The notes under the pieces: generated by a model
Database searches by the model: none
Told to the model about the DNA's origin: nothing
The model's input: the letters and a program-made list of their open reading frames with translations, nothing else
In this document: positions 50,601 to 62,142 of the stretch, in pieces
How the letters are laid out: each line of letters begins with the position of its first letter
Position numbering within the stretch: position 1 is the first letter of the stretch
NCBI GenBank assembly: GCA_950097015.1
Contig: CATNEN010000029.1
Span: 2,796,001 to 2,860,000 of the forward strand
Direction: 5' to 3'
Length of the DNA: 64,000 bases
From: Macrostomum hystrix
Lineage: Eukaryota > Platyhelminthes > Macrostomidae
Made by a program: the position numbers and the translations under genes

Positions 50601-53600
50601 CGCATTGAGATCAAAGCCACCTTGACTTAACCAGGCAATTGTAAAGTCGAGTTCGGGCTATGGATTAAAAAATAAATATGCAAATAGGGGCAAAAGTCAA
50701 TATAGGCCAGAATACTATTTCTAATCAGAATTCTGTAGTGAAGTATATATACTCGTGTATATAGACAGACATTAGTCTATCACAGCTATATCAAATTACA
50801 GTCAATCTACTTATTCAGTGTGCCGATGGAATTAAAAAAGGGAAAATCCCAATTCTCCAATCCTCTATACATGAAATTCATCGGCCTAAATGCCGGATTT
50901 CGACTGACAGCCTTTCTTCTCGTGGGAAATAACGAGAAAACCTGGTTGAAAGAAGTTTTAATATGATTATCCGGAGCTAAGTTTCACATTCTCAAGGTTA
51001 TGGGGACAGGATTAGCACATGCATTTAGCTCTGCTGCACTGTAGTGGAATAAGAGTGCTTGTGTAAGCTTAAAAGAATTTCTTTACAAATTGTCCTCGAA
51101 TTCCGCAAAATTTTGCGGAATAGCAACTATGCAAAAACTCAAAGCGTCGGTGTCTTTCACGGAAGTGAAATTAAGTGTCTTTCGACATTGTGAAATTCGG
51201 GTTTTATAAGAGCTGGGTGTCTTTCGGCAGTGTGAAATTCAGGGTTTATAAGAGATGGGTGTCTTTCGACATTGTGAAATTCAGGGTTTATAAGAGATGG
51301 GTGTCTTTCGACATTGTGAAATTCAGGGTTATAAAAGAGCTGGGTGTCTTTCGACATTGTGAAATTCAGGGTTTATGAGAGCTGGGTGTCTTTCGACATT
51401 GTGAAATTCAGGGTTTATGAGAGCTGGGTGTCTTTTGACATTGTGAAATTCAGGGTTTATGAGAGCTGGGTGTCTTTTGACATTGTGAAATTCAGGGTTT
51501 ATAAGAGATGGGTGTCTTTCGACATTGTGAAATTCAGGGTTTATAAGAGATGGGTGTCTTTCGACATTGTGAAATTCAGGGTTTATAAGTGATGGGTGTC
51601 TTTCGACATTGTGAAATTCAGGGTTTATAAGAGATGGGTGTCTTTCGACATTGTGAAATTCAGGGTTTATAAGAGATGGGTGTCTTTCGACATTGTGAAA
51701 TTCAGGGTTTATAAGTGATGGGTGTCTTTCGACATTGTGAAATTCAGGGTTTATGAGAGATGGGTGTCTTTTGACATTGTGAAATTCAGGGTTTATGAGA
51801 GCTGGGTGTCTTTCGACATTGTGAAATTCAGGGTTTATGAGAGCTGGGTGTCTTTCGACATTGTGAAATTCAGGGTTTATGAGAGCTGGGTGTCTTTCGA
51901 CATTGTGAAATTCAGGGTTTATGAGAGCTGGGTGTCTTTCGACAGTGTGAAATTCGGGTTTTATAAGAGCTGGGTGTCTTTCGACATTGTGAAATTCAGG
52001 GTTTATGAGAGCTGGGTGTCTTTCGACATTGTGAAATTCAGGGTTTATAAGAGCTGGGTGTCTTTCGACATTGTGAAATTCAGGGTTTATGAGAGCTGGG
52101 TGTCTTTCGACATTGTGAAATTCAGGGTTTATGAGAGCTGGGTGTCTTTCGACAGTGTGAAATTCGGGTTTTATAAGAGATGGGTGTCTTTCGACATTGT
52201 GAAATTCAGGGTTTATAAGAGATGGGTGTCTTTCGACATTGTGAAATTCAGGGTTTATAAGAGATGGGTGTCTTTCGACATTGTGAAATTCAGGGTTTAT
52301 AAGAGATGGGTGTCTTTCGACATTGTGAAATTCAGGGTTTATAAGAGCTGGGTGTCTTTCGACATTGTGAAATTCAGGGTTTATGAGAGCTGGGTGTCTT
52401 TCGACATTGTGAAATTCAGGGTTTATGAGAGCTGGGTGTCTTTTGACATTGTGAAATTCAGGGTTTATGAGAGCTGGGTGTCTTTTGACATTGTGAAATT
52501 CAGGGTTTATAAGAGATGGGTGTCTTTCGACATTGTGAAATTCAGGGTTTATAAGAGATGGGTGTCTTTCGACATTGTGAAATTCAGGGTTATAAAAGAG
52601 CTGGGTGTCTTTCGACATTGTGAAATTCAGGGTTTATAAGAGATGGGTGTCTTTCGACATTGTGAAATTCAGGGTTTATAAGTGATGGGTGTCTTTCGAC
52701 ATTGTGAAATTCAGGGTTTATAAGAGATGGGTGTCTTTCGACATTGTGAAATTCAGGGTTTATAAGAGATGGGTGTCTTTCGACATTGTGAAATTCAGGG
52801 TTTATAAGTGATGGGTGTCTTTCGACATTGTGAAATTCAGGGTTTATAAGAGATGGGTGTCTTTCGACATTGTGAAATTCAGGGTTTATAAGAGATGGGT
52901 GTCTTTCGACATTGTGAAATTCAGGGTTTATAAGTGATGGGTGTCTTTCGACATTGTGAAATTCAGGGTTTATGAGAGATGGGTGTCTTTTGACATTGTG
53001 AAATTCAGGGTTTATGAGAGCTGGGTGTCTTTCGACATTGTGAAATTCAGGGTTTATGAGAGCTGGGTGTCTTTCGACATTGTGAAATTCAGGGTTTATG
53101 AGAGCTGGGTGTCTTTCGACATTGTGAAATTCAGGGTTTATGAGAGCTGGGTGTCTTTCGACAGTGTGAAATTCGGGTTTTATAAGAGCTGGGTGTCTTT
53201 CGACATTGTGAAATTCAGGGTTTATGAGAGCTGGGTGTCTTTCGACATTGTGAAATTCAGGGTTTATAAGAGCTGGGTGTCTTTCGACATTGTGAAATTC
53301 AGGGTTTATGAGAGCTGGGTGTCTTTCGACATTGTGAAATTCAGGGTTTATGAGAGCTGGGTGTCTTTCGACAGTGTGAAATTCGGGTTTTATAAGAGAT
53401 GGGTGTCTTTCGACATTGTGAAATTCAGGGTTTATAAGAGATGGGTGTCTTTCGACATTGTGAAATTCAGGGTTTATAAGAGATGGGTGTCTTTCGACAT
53501 TGTGAAATTCAGGGTTTATAAGAGATGGGTGTCTTTCGACATTGTGAAATTCAGGGTTTATAAGAGCTGGGTGTCTTTCGACATTGTGAAATTCAGGGTT

Positions 53601-56600
53601 TATGAGAGCTGGGTGTCTTTCGACATTGTGAAATTCAGGGTTTATGAGAGCTGGGTGTCTTTTGACATTGTGAAATTCAGGGTTTATGAGAGCTGGGTGT
53701 CTTTTGACATTGTGAAATTCAGGGTTTATAAGAGATGGGTGTCTTTCGACATTGTGAAATTCAGGGTTTATAAGAGATGGGTGTCTTTCGACATTGTGAA
53801 ATTCAGGGTTTATAAGTGATGGGTGTCTTTCGACATTGTGAAATTCAGGGTTTATGAGAGCTGGGTGTCTTTCGACATTGTGAAATTCAGGGTTTATGAG
53901 AGCTGGGTGTCTTTCGACATTGTGAAATTCAGGGTTTATAAGAGCTGGGTGTCTTTCGACATTGTGAAATTCAGGGTTTATAAGAGATGGGTGTCTTTCG
54001 ACATTGTGAAATTCAGGGTTTATAAGAGCTGGGTGTCTTTCGACATTGTGAAATTCAGGGTTTATAAGAGATGGGTGTCTTTCGACATTGTGAAATTCAG
54101 GGTTTATAAGAGATGGGTGTCTTTCGACATTGTGAAATTCAGGGTTTATAAGAGATGGGTGTCTTTCGACATTGTGAAATTCAGGGTTTATAAGAGCTGG
54201 GTGTCTTTCGACATTGCGAAATTCAGAGTTTAAGAGATTAGGGCAGATCCCAGGAGAAAAACCAGCAAAACAGGTGGAACAGGCGAGAAATAAACACAGA
54301 GAGAAAGTACAGGCAAGTATCTTTAGCAACGCCAAAATTAGGATAGATAGGCCTGCAGCTGTTTATAGCCTAGTTTGAAGCCGGAATATTAATATCGCGT
54401 GCTAATATTTCTCTGATTTGATGAAGTTGATCAGCTTTTAACCATTACTACCGCTAATATTGCTGCGGCTACTTGAGTCCCAGTGTTGTAGCAAGAGTAC
54501 CAAAAGAGCGAGATACAATGGAGCGAGATTTCATTTAATTTAAGCTTTCCGATGTAGCACAAAGTCGATAATTTGGTTGGCTAAGATCCGACTTAAAACA
54601 GTTAAAATTTACGATTCCGGCCAAAATAATCATATATAAAAGGCTAAAAATTGAGAGAAGTCAGGCCGGCACAAAAACGGGACTGGTGAGACTGCGTGGA
54701 GAACACAAGCCAGCTGGGGTCGGTGGCAAAAATTTGGGTCAGATTCGAATACGAATTTAAAAGTTCAGCAAGGTAAAATAAGCATGGAAAGGCATTTCTA
54801 TGCGTAAGAAACCATTTTACTGCCTAGTATAGTTATGTGCTATACAATTCCGACCATTTTTTACCATAGACATTTAGCTATTAAAGGCGGGCATTAAACA
54901 ACATGAGGTTGCTCATTGGTGATTGGTAGGAAAACCAGCAGGATTTCTATGAAAAATATACTCGCAGAATTATTTTCTTCGAAAATGAAATAGAAGAGTG
55001 TCGAGGAAATAAACAAATTGTTACTCGGAAGATCTAATATCAGTAATTCCAGAAATATATAATAACCTGATTTCTATAATTTACATATAGCCTTTCTGAA
55101 AGCACTTGGTGTATTTTCTAAGAAGCCTGGCCTGATTTCCTACAATCATGACAGATTTAAAATAAAGTAACAATATTTCTAACTATAAATACTGTGCTAC
55201 GCAAATACGAGACCAAACAGACTATTTAAACAGACAAATCCTGACACAGATTTGCTCAAGAATGTATCAAGATTTAGGGGGGTCGGTGGCAGAGCGGCTA
55301 ACGCGCTGTCTCTCGCACCAAGGTCCCTAAGTTCGATTCCACGGCGAGGCCACATTTATTTGGGGCGCAGCCGGGGAGAGAAGGCTTAGGGGCTTGTCGT
55401 GCCATTTACGCCCTTGAGGGCCAACCTCCAAGGCGCAGTGAAGTGTACACTGTCTGACGGTGAGAAAGTCAGGGCAGATGTACACATCTGTGTGAGCGTA
55501 TACCTGAGTAGGGTATTTGTGTGCGTGTGTGCTCAGGAGTCAGCGAAATGGGCAGAATTGCCTCCCGCTGGCTGCGGGTCGAGTGTCACTTAATGATGTG
55601 CCATTGCCAGCAGCCCTCCTGCAATTATTATTATTATTATTAATAAGATTTAGCAACCAGAAATTCGTAAGGAATTTTGCATTTCTTAGAAAAAACTAGA
55701 AGCAAATGGAAACGCGCCAGCTACTCACATCTGGGGATACCGGATGCCCTTCTCGTAGGCCAGATTTCTGTAGGCCAAGGTGGCCATCATAATGCTCTCA
55801 GTGCCGCCGGAAGTGGTCTGCTCAATCATTGTGAATTTTAAAGTGGGATTCGTTTCAACTTAAAATCCAATTTTTATTTAAAGTAATGTTTACAATACTT
55901 CTGACCAAGAGTAGAGAAAAAACGGATGAAGCACGCAAAAATAGTTGATGAGCCTCTTGACGCAAAATAGGTGAGAAATTTGACGCGATTGAACTGAGGG
56001 TTACATTTTAGTGAGTCACGCAAAGAAAAGATCGTCTTGTTTTGCAGGAAACTTTAAAGTAGCATTTCATAAAAATAAACCTGATTGTCTACTCATATAA
56101 GTAGCGAAGGAAAATTCTCCAATTCAAATATTCATCTACAGTAGATAGTCAGTTATGAAAGTTTTGAGAAAGCGATAAGAATGCTCAGCTCGATAACACC
56201 TCTACATGGAGCATATGCACATGCAAGAGTGAGACAGCTAAACAGCGGTGATAAGAGATTGAAAAATTCACTTTAACAAATTGAAAATCTAAGTCAAGAG
56301 TGACGCAAGAAATATAATGGCAATAGCAGAATAGAACCGGTAAGAGACTTGCAACTATAAACTGCTGTGCCACAAGTACAGTACTTGGACTTCTCATGTA
56401 GAATCAAATCGGGCAAGTTACTAGGTGACAATTAAGAATCCGGAGAAAAAAAGTGATGCAAAAACAACTGAAAAGAAGTTAATTTTGACAAAAAGTTCTT
56501 GAAGCTTTCATAAGTTCACAATTAATGGAAATGGAAGGAGACTCACACAGCCGCAAGCCTCATCGTCGCCATTGAACAATCGGCATGTCATGCTGACTAC

Positions 56601-58627
56601 CTCGGCTTCCATGCGGCGCACATCGTTGAAAACCTCCGGGTGAAGAGGGTTTGTCCATGCGAACTCCTTGTAGATCTGGAGTAAAGGGGATAGGGATTAC
56701 TCAATCAGCTGCTGTCTACTGAGGGATTACTCAATCAGCTGCTGTCTACTGAGGGATTACTCAATCAGCTGACTGTCTACTGAGGGATTACTCAATCAGC
56801 TGCTGTCTACTGAGGGATTACTCAATCAGCTGCTGTCTACTGAGGGATTACTCAATCAGCTGACTGTCTACTGAGGGATTACTCAATCAGCTGCTGTCTA
56901 CTGAGGGATTACTCAATCAGCTGACTGTCTACTGAGGGATTACTCAATCAGCTGCTGTCTACTGAGGGATTACTCAATCAGCTGACTGTCTACTGAGGGA
57001 TTACTCAATCAGCTGACTGTCTACTGAGGGATTACTCAATCAGCTGACTGTCTACTGAGGGATTACTCAATCAGCTGACTGTCTACTGAGGGATTACTCA
57101 ATCAGCTGACTGTCTACTGAGGGATTACTCAATCAGCTGACTGTCTACTGAGGGATTACTCAATCAGCTGACTGTCTACTGAAGGATTACTCAATCAGCT
57201 GACTGTCTACTGAGGGATTACTCAATCAGCTGCTGTCTACTGATGGATTACTCAATCAGCTGACTGTCTACTGAGGGATTACTCAATCAGCTGCTGTCTA
57301 CTGATGGATTACTCAATCAGCTGACTGTCTACTGAGGGATTACTCAATCAGCTGCTGTCTACTGAGGGATTACTCAATCAGCTGCTGTCTACTGAGGGAT
57401 TACTCAATCAGCTGCTGTCTACTGAGGGATTACTCAATCAGCTGACTGTCTACTGAGGGATTACTCAATCAGCTGACTGTCTACTGAGGGATTACTCAAT
57501 CAGCTGACTGTCTACTGAGGGATTACTCAATCAGCTGACTGTCTACTAAGGGATTACTCAATCAGCTGCTGTCTACTGAGGAAATTTACTCCATCAGCTG
57601 CTCTCTACTGAAAGATTACAATTTTTGTTTTTAAACATCTAAAAACGCACAAAATATTGTAAATATATTACAATAGCAAATAAATTTGGGAAACTCACCT
57701 GTGCATTCAAATCCGTGAGCTCCTTGCCACCGTGATAAACAGTGCCAGACACTGAGCCATTCGCCCAGTTGACTGACGCCGCTTTGTAGTCCAGCGCCAC
57801 ATTAACCACTTCGGCCTGCGGGTCGGGATTGTAATTAAAAAATGGTTAATCTTTAGTCGCGTATGATATAATAACTTTGCTATTCAACTTTGGTCAAATA
57901 AACGGGGTCATTCCAAGAATTTTAATTAGCTCACGGGACTCATTGATTGTTTAGGCAGCTCCTTAAACGCCTGCCGTTTGGAACTCGAATGACCGGCCTC
58001 GAAAGCCCTTTTGACCTCCTGCACAGACTGCAGCTTCTTAGCGCGAATCTTATTCTTCACCGGTGGCAGCGATTTTACAAATCCAAATATGGATGCCCGC
58101 ATTCGCTCGAACAGGGCTAAGTAATTGAGCATTTACAAAAAATGTGTCTATTTTATCACATTTTAAGCATACAAAACATTAACGTATACTCACTCTCCTT
58201 CGATCCTCAAGTGCATATCTACCCTTTACATTCTAAATTATTTTACATTCTAACTACATATTCCAGTAGTTATACATCAACCCATAGATTCTGTAGTACA
58301 CCATTATCATTAAATCCTAAGTATACCTCTACCCTTAGATGCTCAGCTCAAAGAAAAAAGCCTTGAGAATCCAATAAAAATCTGTTTATTCATTAACCAT
58401 GTTTTGATTTTGAATTACCTATCATGCTTTATATAATTAATACCACTATAAAAAACGAACTCACTGTATTCTGGGTCACAAAGAAAGTTAACAATGCTGC
58501 AAAGCAAAACTGTGATGCCAAATGTCACTAAAAACACTGAAGCAGCATCCAATCCAGCAAATGATGAGTTCAGATAGCTCCTAGCATCATTTAGGGCTAG
58601 CTGTGCATATTCCAAAATAAGGTCCAT
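37948..58627 (-). CDS. SGPL1: Sphingosine-1-phosphate lyase, 14 coding exons, complete
   Basis: Exons: 58627-58465, 58116-57935, 57815-57699, 56675-56547, 55817-55729, 50394-50358, 49210-49106, 47663-47601, 41357-41211, 40760-40640, 40077-39960, 39859-39713, 38240-38120, 38040-37948. All junctions are GT-AG and the frame holds throughout (1632 nt, 543 aa; human is 568). The enzyme is PLP-dependent, sits in the ER membrane and cleaves sphingosine-1-phosphate to phosphoethanolamine and a fatty aldehyde, the exit step of sphingolipid metabolism. Visible features: lumenal N-terminus with one TM (about 28-50), [39 protein letters not shown], the PLP-lysine motif SCDTHK (K344, last codon of exon 9) followed by [15 protein letters not shown], and C-terminal [11 protein letters not shown]. 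The gene covers 20.7 kb because its introns are swollen by minisatellites. Confidence 0.96.
38275..39350. repeat. 34-bp minisatellite in lyase intron 12
   Basis: About 31 copies of a unit containing 'catcacaccaaactgcca'. The first eight or so units (tttgacacaccttggc) differ from the rest (cttgacagctcttg...), so the array has two domains. Confidence 0.95.
40130..40575. repeat. 22-bp minisatellite in lyase intron 10
   Basis: About 19 copies of a unit containing 'gtaggggatcagggatgaca'. Confidence 0.92.
40640..41357 (-). CDS. SGPL1: Active-site exons 9 and 10 of the lyase
   Basis: Exon 9 (41357-41211) codes HVDACLGGF and ends exactly on the Schiff-base lysine of SCDTHK. Exon 10 (40760-40640) starts with YAFAPKGSS, the phosphate-side loop. 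The 450-bp intron between them holds a 39-bp minisatellite. Confidence 0.94.
40836..41165. repeat. 39-bp minisatellite in lyase intron 9
   Basis: About eight copies of a unit containing 'gaggttggcggctatgtaca', with length variants near 41000-41090. Confidence 0.9.
41358..42280. other. Lyase intron 8, proximal unique part
   Basis: Unique intron sequence with an (ATT)n microsatellite at about 41605-41636. No exon or nested gene was recognised. Confidence 0.5.
42285..43508. repeat. 41-bp minisatellite in lyase intron 8
   Basis: About 30 copies of a unit containing 'acaatagcagcctgatgcac'; recurrent variants (gggata, gagaca, gacaca) form repeated blocks. Confidence 0.95.
43509..44240. other. Lyase intron 8, unique spacer
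   Basis: AT-rich unique DNA. Nothing recognised. Confidence 0.4.
44246..45175. repeat. 20-bp minisatellite in lyase intron 8
   Basis: About 46 copies of 'gggataactgaggaatcgat', with the 3' end degenerating. Confidence 0.95.
45545..46592. repeat. 23-bp minisatellite in lyase intron 8
   Basis: About 45 copies of a unit containing 'tttatttgagtaggctgaga', nearly all differing only at ggC/Ttga. Confidence 0.95.
46593..47195. other. Lyase intron 8, unique spacer
   Basis: Unique DNA; no exon recognised. Confidence 0.4.
47200..47540. repeat. 14-bp minisatellite in lyase intron 8
   Basis: About 24 copies of 'gcatctcccacact', ending about 60 bp before the exon 8 donor. Confidence 0.95.
47725..49020. 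repeat. 30-bp minisatellite in lyase intron 7
   Basis: About 43 copies of a unit containing 'tttaatccatcccctgtctg'. It fills most of the 1.44-kb intron. Runs of [10 protein letters not shown] in minus-strand ORFs are artefacts of its 30-bp period. Confidence 0.95.
49240..50345. repeat. 38-40-bp minisatellite in lyase intron 6 with a duplicated block
   Basis: About 28 copies of a unit containing 'agctatgagaaatgcaca' with two alternating ends (gaattaagagagat and tagtcaggtgagat). An odd unit, 'gatatgatcatagagata', occurs at about 49692 and 50281, marking a block duplication of about 589 bp. Confidence 0.94.
50395..51165. other. Lyase intron 5, unique part
   Basis: Unique intron DNA between exon 6 and the 42-bp array; no exon recognised. 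Confidence 0.4.
51168..54235. repeat. 42-bp minisatellite (about 3.1 kb) in lyase intron 5
   Basis: About 73 copies of a 42-bp unit containing 'tgtctttcgacattgtgaaa'. It is open for long distances on both strands (14-aa period [14 protein letters not shown] on minus). A one-base insertion variant at about 51330 recurs at about 52590, showing a block duplication of about 1.26 kb. Confidence 0.96.
54236..55270. other. Lyase intron 5, AT-rich unique part
   Basis: Next to the array the minus strand codes a strongly hydrophobic, signal-like stretch in frame with the repeats, but without an ATG. Nothing else recognised. Confidence 0.4.
55276..55650 (+). mobile_element. SINE family A, full-length copy with (ATT)n tail
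   Basis: tRNA-like head with A box 'tggcagagcgg' (about 55287) and B box 'gttcgattcc' (about 55331), a body of about 240 bp, then 'gcagccctcctgcaatt' and an (ATT)n tail. It sits in lyase intron 5, antisense to the gene. It defines the family for the partial copies at 8203-8475 and 14375-14530. Confidence 0.9.
55818..56546. other. Lyase intron 4, no repeat
   Basis: A 729-bp AT-rich intron and the only long intron of this gene without a minisatellite. Confidence 0.6.
56694..57610. repeat. 30/31-bp minisatellite in lyase intron 3
   Basis: About 30 copies of a unit containing 'gggattactcaatcagctg'; two length variants differ by 'a' in ctg(a)ctgtc. Confidence 0.95.
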
Positions 58628-60240
58628 GGCTTTCTTAAATTCAATTTGTGTCTAGAAATGTAAATTTAATCATGGGTATTGAAAAGAGACATTTAGCTTT
58701 TATTCTTCATTAAGCTCATATATCCATTGACACTAGACAATATAAGCAATGAAAACAATTATTAATAGCACTAGATAACTTAAAAGGAGTAAAAGTTGGC
58801 TAGTTTAAAAGTGTTTTTTTTAGTTTACTTTAACAGTTGTAACAATTGAACTTGATTATCTAACTTGGAATAGCCTATACTTGTAACTAGATAATATTGC
58901 AAAAAAAATTTAAGCAAAAAATGTAAAATTATCTACAATAATGACTTCTAAATCATTTAATTTTCATATTTAAGGAATAAACAAGCAACATTTTTGCTTT
59001 TTGTAGCTTAGGGCCTATAATTGTAGCTAGCCAGCCTAGGCCTACAAAAAATGTGTAATTGTAATTACAGAGATTATTTTTTCATTGAATAATTTACTAG
59101 GCCTAATTAGAAAATTACAAAGGCTAGTCTATATTTGCCTAGTCTAGCTATAGTTACATGGTAAACACTAATTTAATCAACTTATTTTAGGCACATAAGT
59201 AGGCCATACCATCAGCTACAGATACAGTATAGATAGGCAGATAGTTACATTTCTATTGTTAAAATCGTTAAAAATCGTTTATAATGCTAAAAGCTAAATA
59301 TTTTTGCATAGTCCTTGCCCATTTTTAGAGATTAGCTACAAATTAAATGACAATGATATAGGCGAGGCGGCGAGACCTAGATATTGCTAGCAAGACACAG
59401 AAGGACAAAGGACAAAGGGGTTATACTTGTGCTAAAAAGCTTTCGTACGATAAGTTTGATCTCATCTCCTATCTCAGCAGTAAGTTCAAAATTATGGATG
59501 CGCAAGCTCTATTATAGAAGGGAACCAAAAAGCTTGATTAAGTCGTCGTATGTTAGCTGCAATATATAATTCTATAGTTAATAAGCATAATCTTGTAAGT
59601 TAATTTGCATACGTCTTAATTTTTTAGATTAAATTTCTTTATGATTTTCAGCACTAAGAAAAAATTGTCTCAATTATATCGGCAGAATTTAACGGAGCAC
59701 AATTAAACACCTAAATAAATTAATGTTTCATGTTAATATCCATATTTGAAAATGTACATTCGTATTTCCGAAAAATTAGCTGATTTCCGATTGTAGTTAG
59801 GTAGCGTTTAAATTGATAGCATTCGTTGAATTTTATATTTGCGAACGTTTACTTATTAGTAAAACACCACTCATCGCTTTAAGATATATAAAAGTTTTGT
59901 TTAAAAACTTAAACTGTGATAAAAATGACCGAAACGTGTTTTCTTCCTAAACGTATGGACGAAACCGGTTGAAACACTTCTTTCTGCTTATTACCAGGGA
60001 CTACTATATACTCGGGACTGGGAACGGCCCATTCATGCAAACACGTTTATCAGGCCCATTTCCGAATGTTGCTCGTGGCAAGTCAGTTTTTTCACTAATT
60101 TCGCTACTTATCTCTCTAAAACGTGCCGTTCTCCGCATTTTTTCTAAAAACCTTACGAAAATATCTAGAAAACTATTTCTACATCGTCCTAAATTCTAAT
60201 AACTCCAGCTATTATCCAGCTATATCCAGCTATATCCTAA
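58628..60240. other. Upstream of the lyase: AT-rich intergenic DNA
   Basis: Should hold the lyase promoter and any 5' UTR exon; no clear core element was identified and no coding sequence was recognised. Confidence 0.4.
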
Positions 60241-60344
60241 CTTTTTTATTGTATATCGCGGTTTAGTAAATATTGTATACTGTATTTGTAATGCATGACA
60301 ATTAAACAAAGCCAAACTAGTAATTGAAGACTTTGGACTTTTAT

Positions 60345-61060
60345 GTGGGATGAGCGAGATCGTACTGCATCTTCTGGCCGTCGTTGACTGTTCCAGGTGG
60401 CGAGATCGTCCGCGTAACCGCGCTGACTGAGAGGTTCCACTGCTTCAAGTTGTCGGATGAGGTGTCGATGAAAATGACGAACAAACAGCGGAGAAAGGAC
60501 AGATCAGAGCATTGCGGGAGGCCTTCTTGAAAAGGGTTCTGCGGCAGTTTACGTCGACGATGCGAACACAGCCCAGACGGGTAGCAAGCCAAGCTTGAAT
60601 CAAGCGCATAGTCTTGGCCCCAATTCCGGCGTCCAGAAGTTTGAGCAGAATCGTCAAATCGTTAAGCGCCAGTGTGGTGCAGTGGCGCCGCTGCGAGGCC
60701 ACCGTTGCTCTCCAGCACGTAATTAATGCGGTTGACAACGATGCGCTCCATCAGCTTAAGTAAAGGCTGGACGTAAAGCTGCTGACAGGGCGGTAAGACC
60801 CGATTTCGCTCTGCGGTTCACCGCCTTTGAGGAGCGCGGGAAGATGCGGGCCGTGTGTGAATTCTGCAGCGCGAAGCCTTGGTCGTAGAAGTTTTTAAGC
60901 AAGCGCAGGGTTTCGTCCAGCGCCGTCTGCGGTAAGGCTTTAAGAAAAATTTGGTCCAAGGCTGTGAGCAGTTGGGAGCGCGAGAACGTTTGGCTTACGG
61001 CTGGTCTGGCTGCTGCCGCTACTGCCGGATCCGCGCGTTGAGTTTGCTCCTGGCCCAGCG
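60345..61060 (-). mobile_element. Non-LTR retrotransposon reverse-transcriptase fragment, frameshifted
   Basis: Across three minus-strand frames, in order: a finger-domain block with SYRPVSSL-like and LMERIVVNRI-like words, a palm helix block (LDAGIGAKTMRLIQAWLATR), a GLPQ-xx-xLS block (EGLPQCSDLSFL), and the catalytic YADD (YADDLATW, near 60410). This is the usual LINE RT order. At least two frame changes mean it is a dead fragment. Confidence 0.85.
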
Positions 61061-61162
61061 GTGACGGGCATGGACCTTGCTGAAGCTGACCTTGGCATAG
61101 ACCTTCACTATTATATTTGCTTTGGCCCTGTCGGAGATGTAACGCCAGCCATGGTGTTTCAA

Positions 61163-61490
61163 CGCGTGCCCACAGGGTGCAATCTATGGCACAGCTTAGC
61201 GCATCCCGGATCCGAGTATTGTTGACGACATCGCCATGGAATTTCTGGACGTGTGCCTGAGCGTTAAAGCGCGGGATATGAACCGCGGACTGTTTAACTG
61301 GTTAATGTTTCTGTTTAATCAGGGCATCCGTTTTTTAGGACTGAAGTTCACTGCCTGCGTGCTGCAATTGCAATCTCATGTTCTCGTCTTTTCCACTAGG
61401 CCCTTGTAATTCTGTTAATAATTTTGAATCCTTTATCGTTTGTTATTATGAATTTTATTTGCTTTTTATTATTTGGTTGTTATTATGTAA
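61163..61490 (+). pseudogene. Decayed inverted copy of the lyase last exon and 3' flank
   Basis: Starts at the equivalent of the last-exon acceptor (cccacag|GGTGC) and reads GAIYGTA and [17 protein letters not shown] like exon 14. CAG (Gln) has become TAG, and a one-base loss destroys the normal stop. Similarity continues through the 3' UTR ('ccactaggcccttg' near 61400 matches the minus strand near 37770). It has no upstream exons. Confidence 0.85.
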
Positions 61491-61639
61491 TTCGTCCCTC
61501 ATGTCACTGCACGCAATAGAAAAACTCAACTGTAATATTTCTGAATAGATACTTTTTGCAAACTTTGCTTTTTACTTATTAAAGTATTCTTAAGTTCTGC
61601 TTTTCAATACTTTCGCTCAACAACAACAACAACAACAAA

Positions 61640-61930
61640 GTACGCTGTCAGGTGGAAAAGGCAGCGTCACAGTGCACGCTTCAGAGCCTGGGCGCGAACA
61701 AAGGCCGCACCTGCCGGCAGTGTCCGGGGCGCCAGCATCGGCCAGCAGGCAGTCGACAAAACGCGAGTTCGGGCCTGGCCGCGCCGGTAGGGTGCCTGCA
61801 GCGTTAGCAGCAGCACCTCCTGCACCGGCTGCGGGCAGTAGGACTCGGCGCGGATGATGTGGCCTGCAAGCTGGAGTCGCCGAAGTCGCAGCAGTTCACT
61901 CGGACGGGCCAGGCCGGCGCGACGATAGAG
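61640..61930 (-). mobile_element. LINE C-terminal fragment
   Basis: GC-rich island. The minus strand reads LRLRRLQLAGHIIRAE and then QPVQEVLLL-type sequence, like the end of many LINE ORF2 proteins after the RT domain. It lies between the two halves of the inverted duplication and is bounded by a (CAA)n run at about 61619-61638. Confidence 0.6.
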
Positions 61931-61935
61931 TGAGA

Positions 61936-61961
61936 TAGTGTATCACGATAGTGATACACTA
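61936..61961. other. Perfect 11-bp inverted repeat with GATA loop
   Basis: TAGTGTATCAC-GATA-GTGATACACTA, next to the LINE fragment edge. Could be a hairpin or a target-site signal; function unknown. Confidence 0.5.
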
Positions 61962-62142
61962 CAAATATTTTCGTTTTATCAACTTCTGAACAGTTAAAAG
62001 TATCGAACTTTCTTTAGGTTTTTTGATCGAACTTTGTTATTAAATTCCTTCCTCAAGGAATCACTGGATTTACTTATATAACTGCAGGCTTTTTCGCTTA
62101 ACTTTTGCAAGGCAATTTCTTTATTTATAAATTGAGTTTCGT

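Noticed and set aside
55276-55350. A functional tRNA gene
   Set aside because: The A and B boxes belong to a SINE head followed by a family-specific body and (ATT)n tail; the acceptor stem does not close cleanly.
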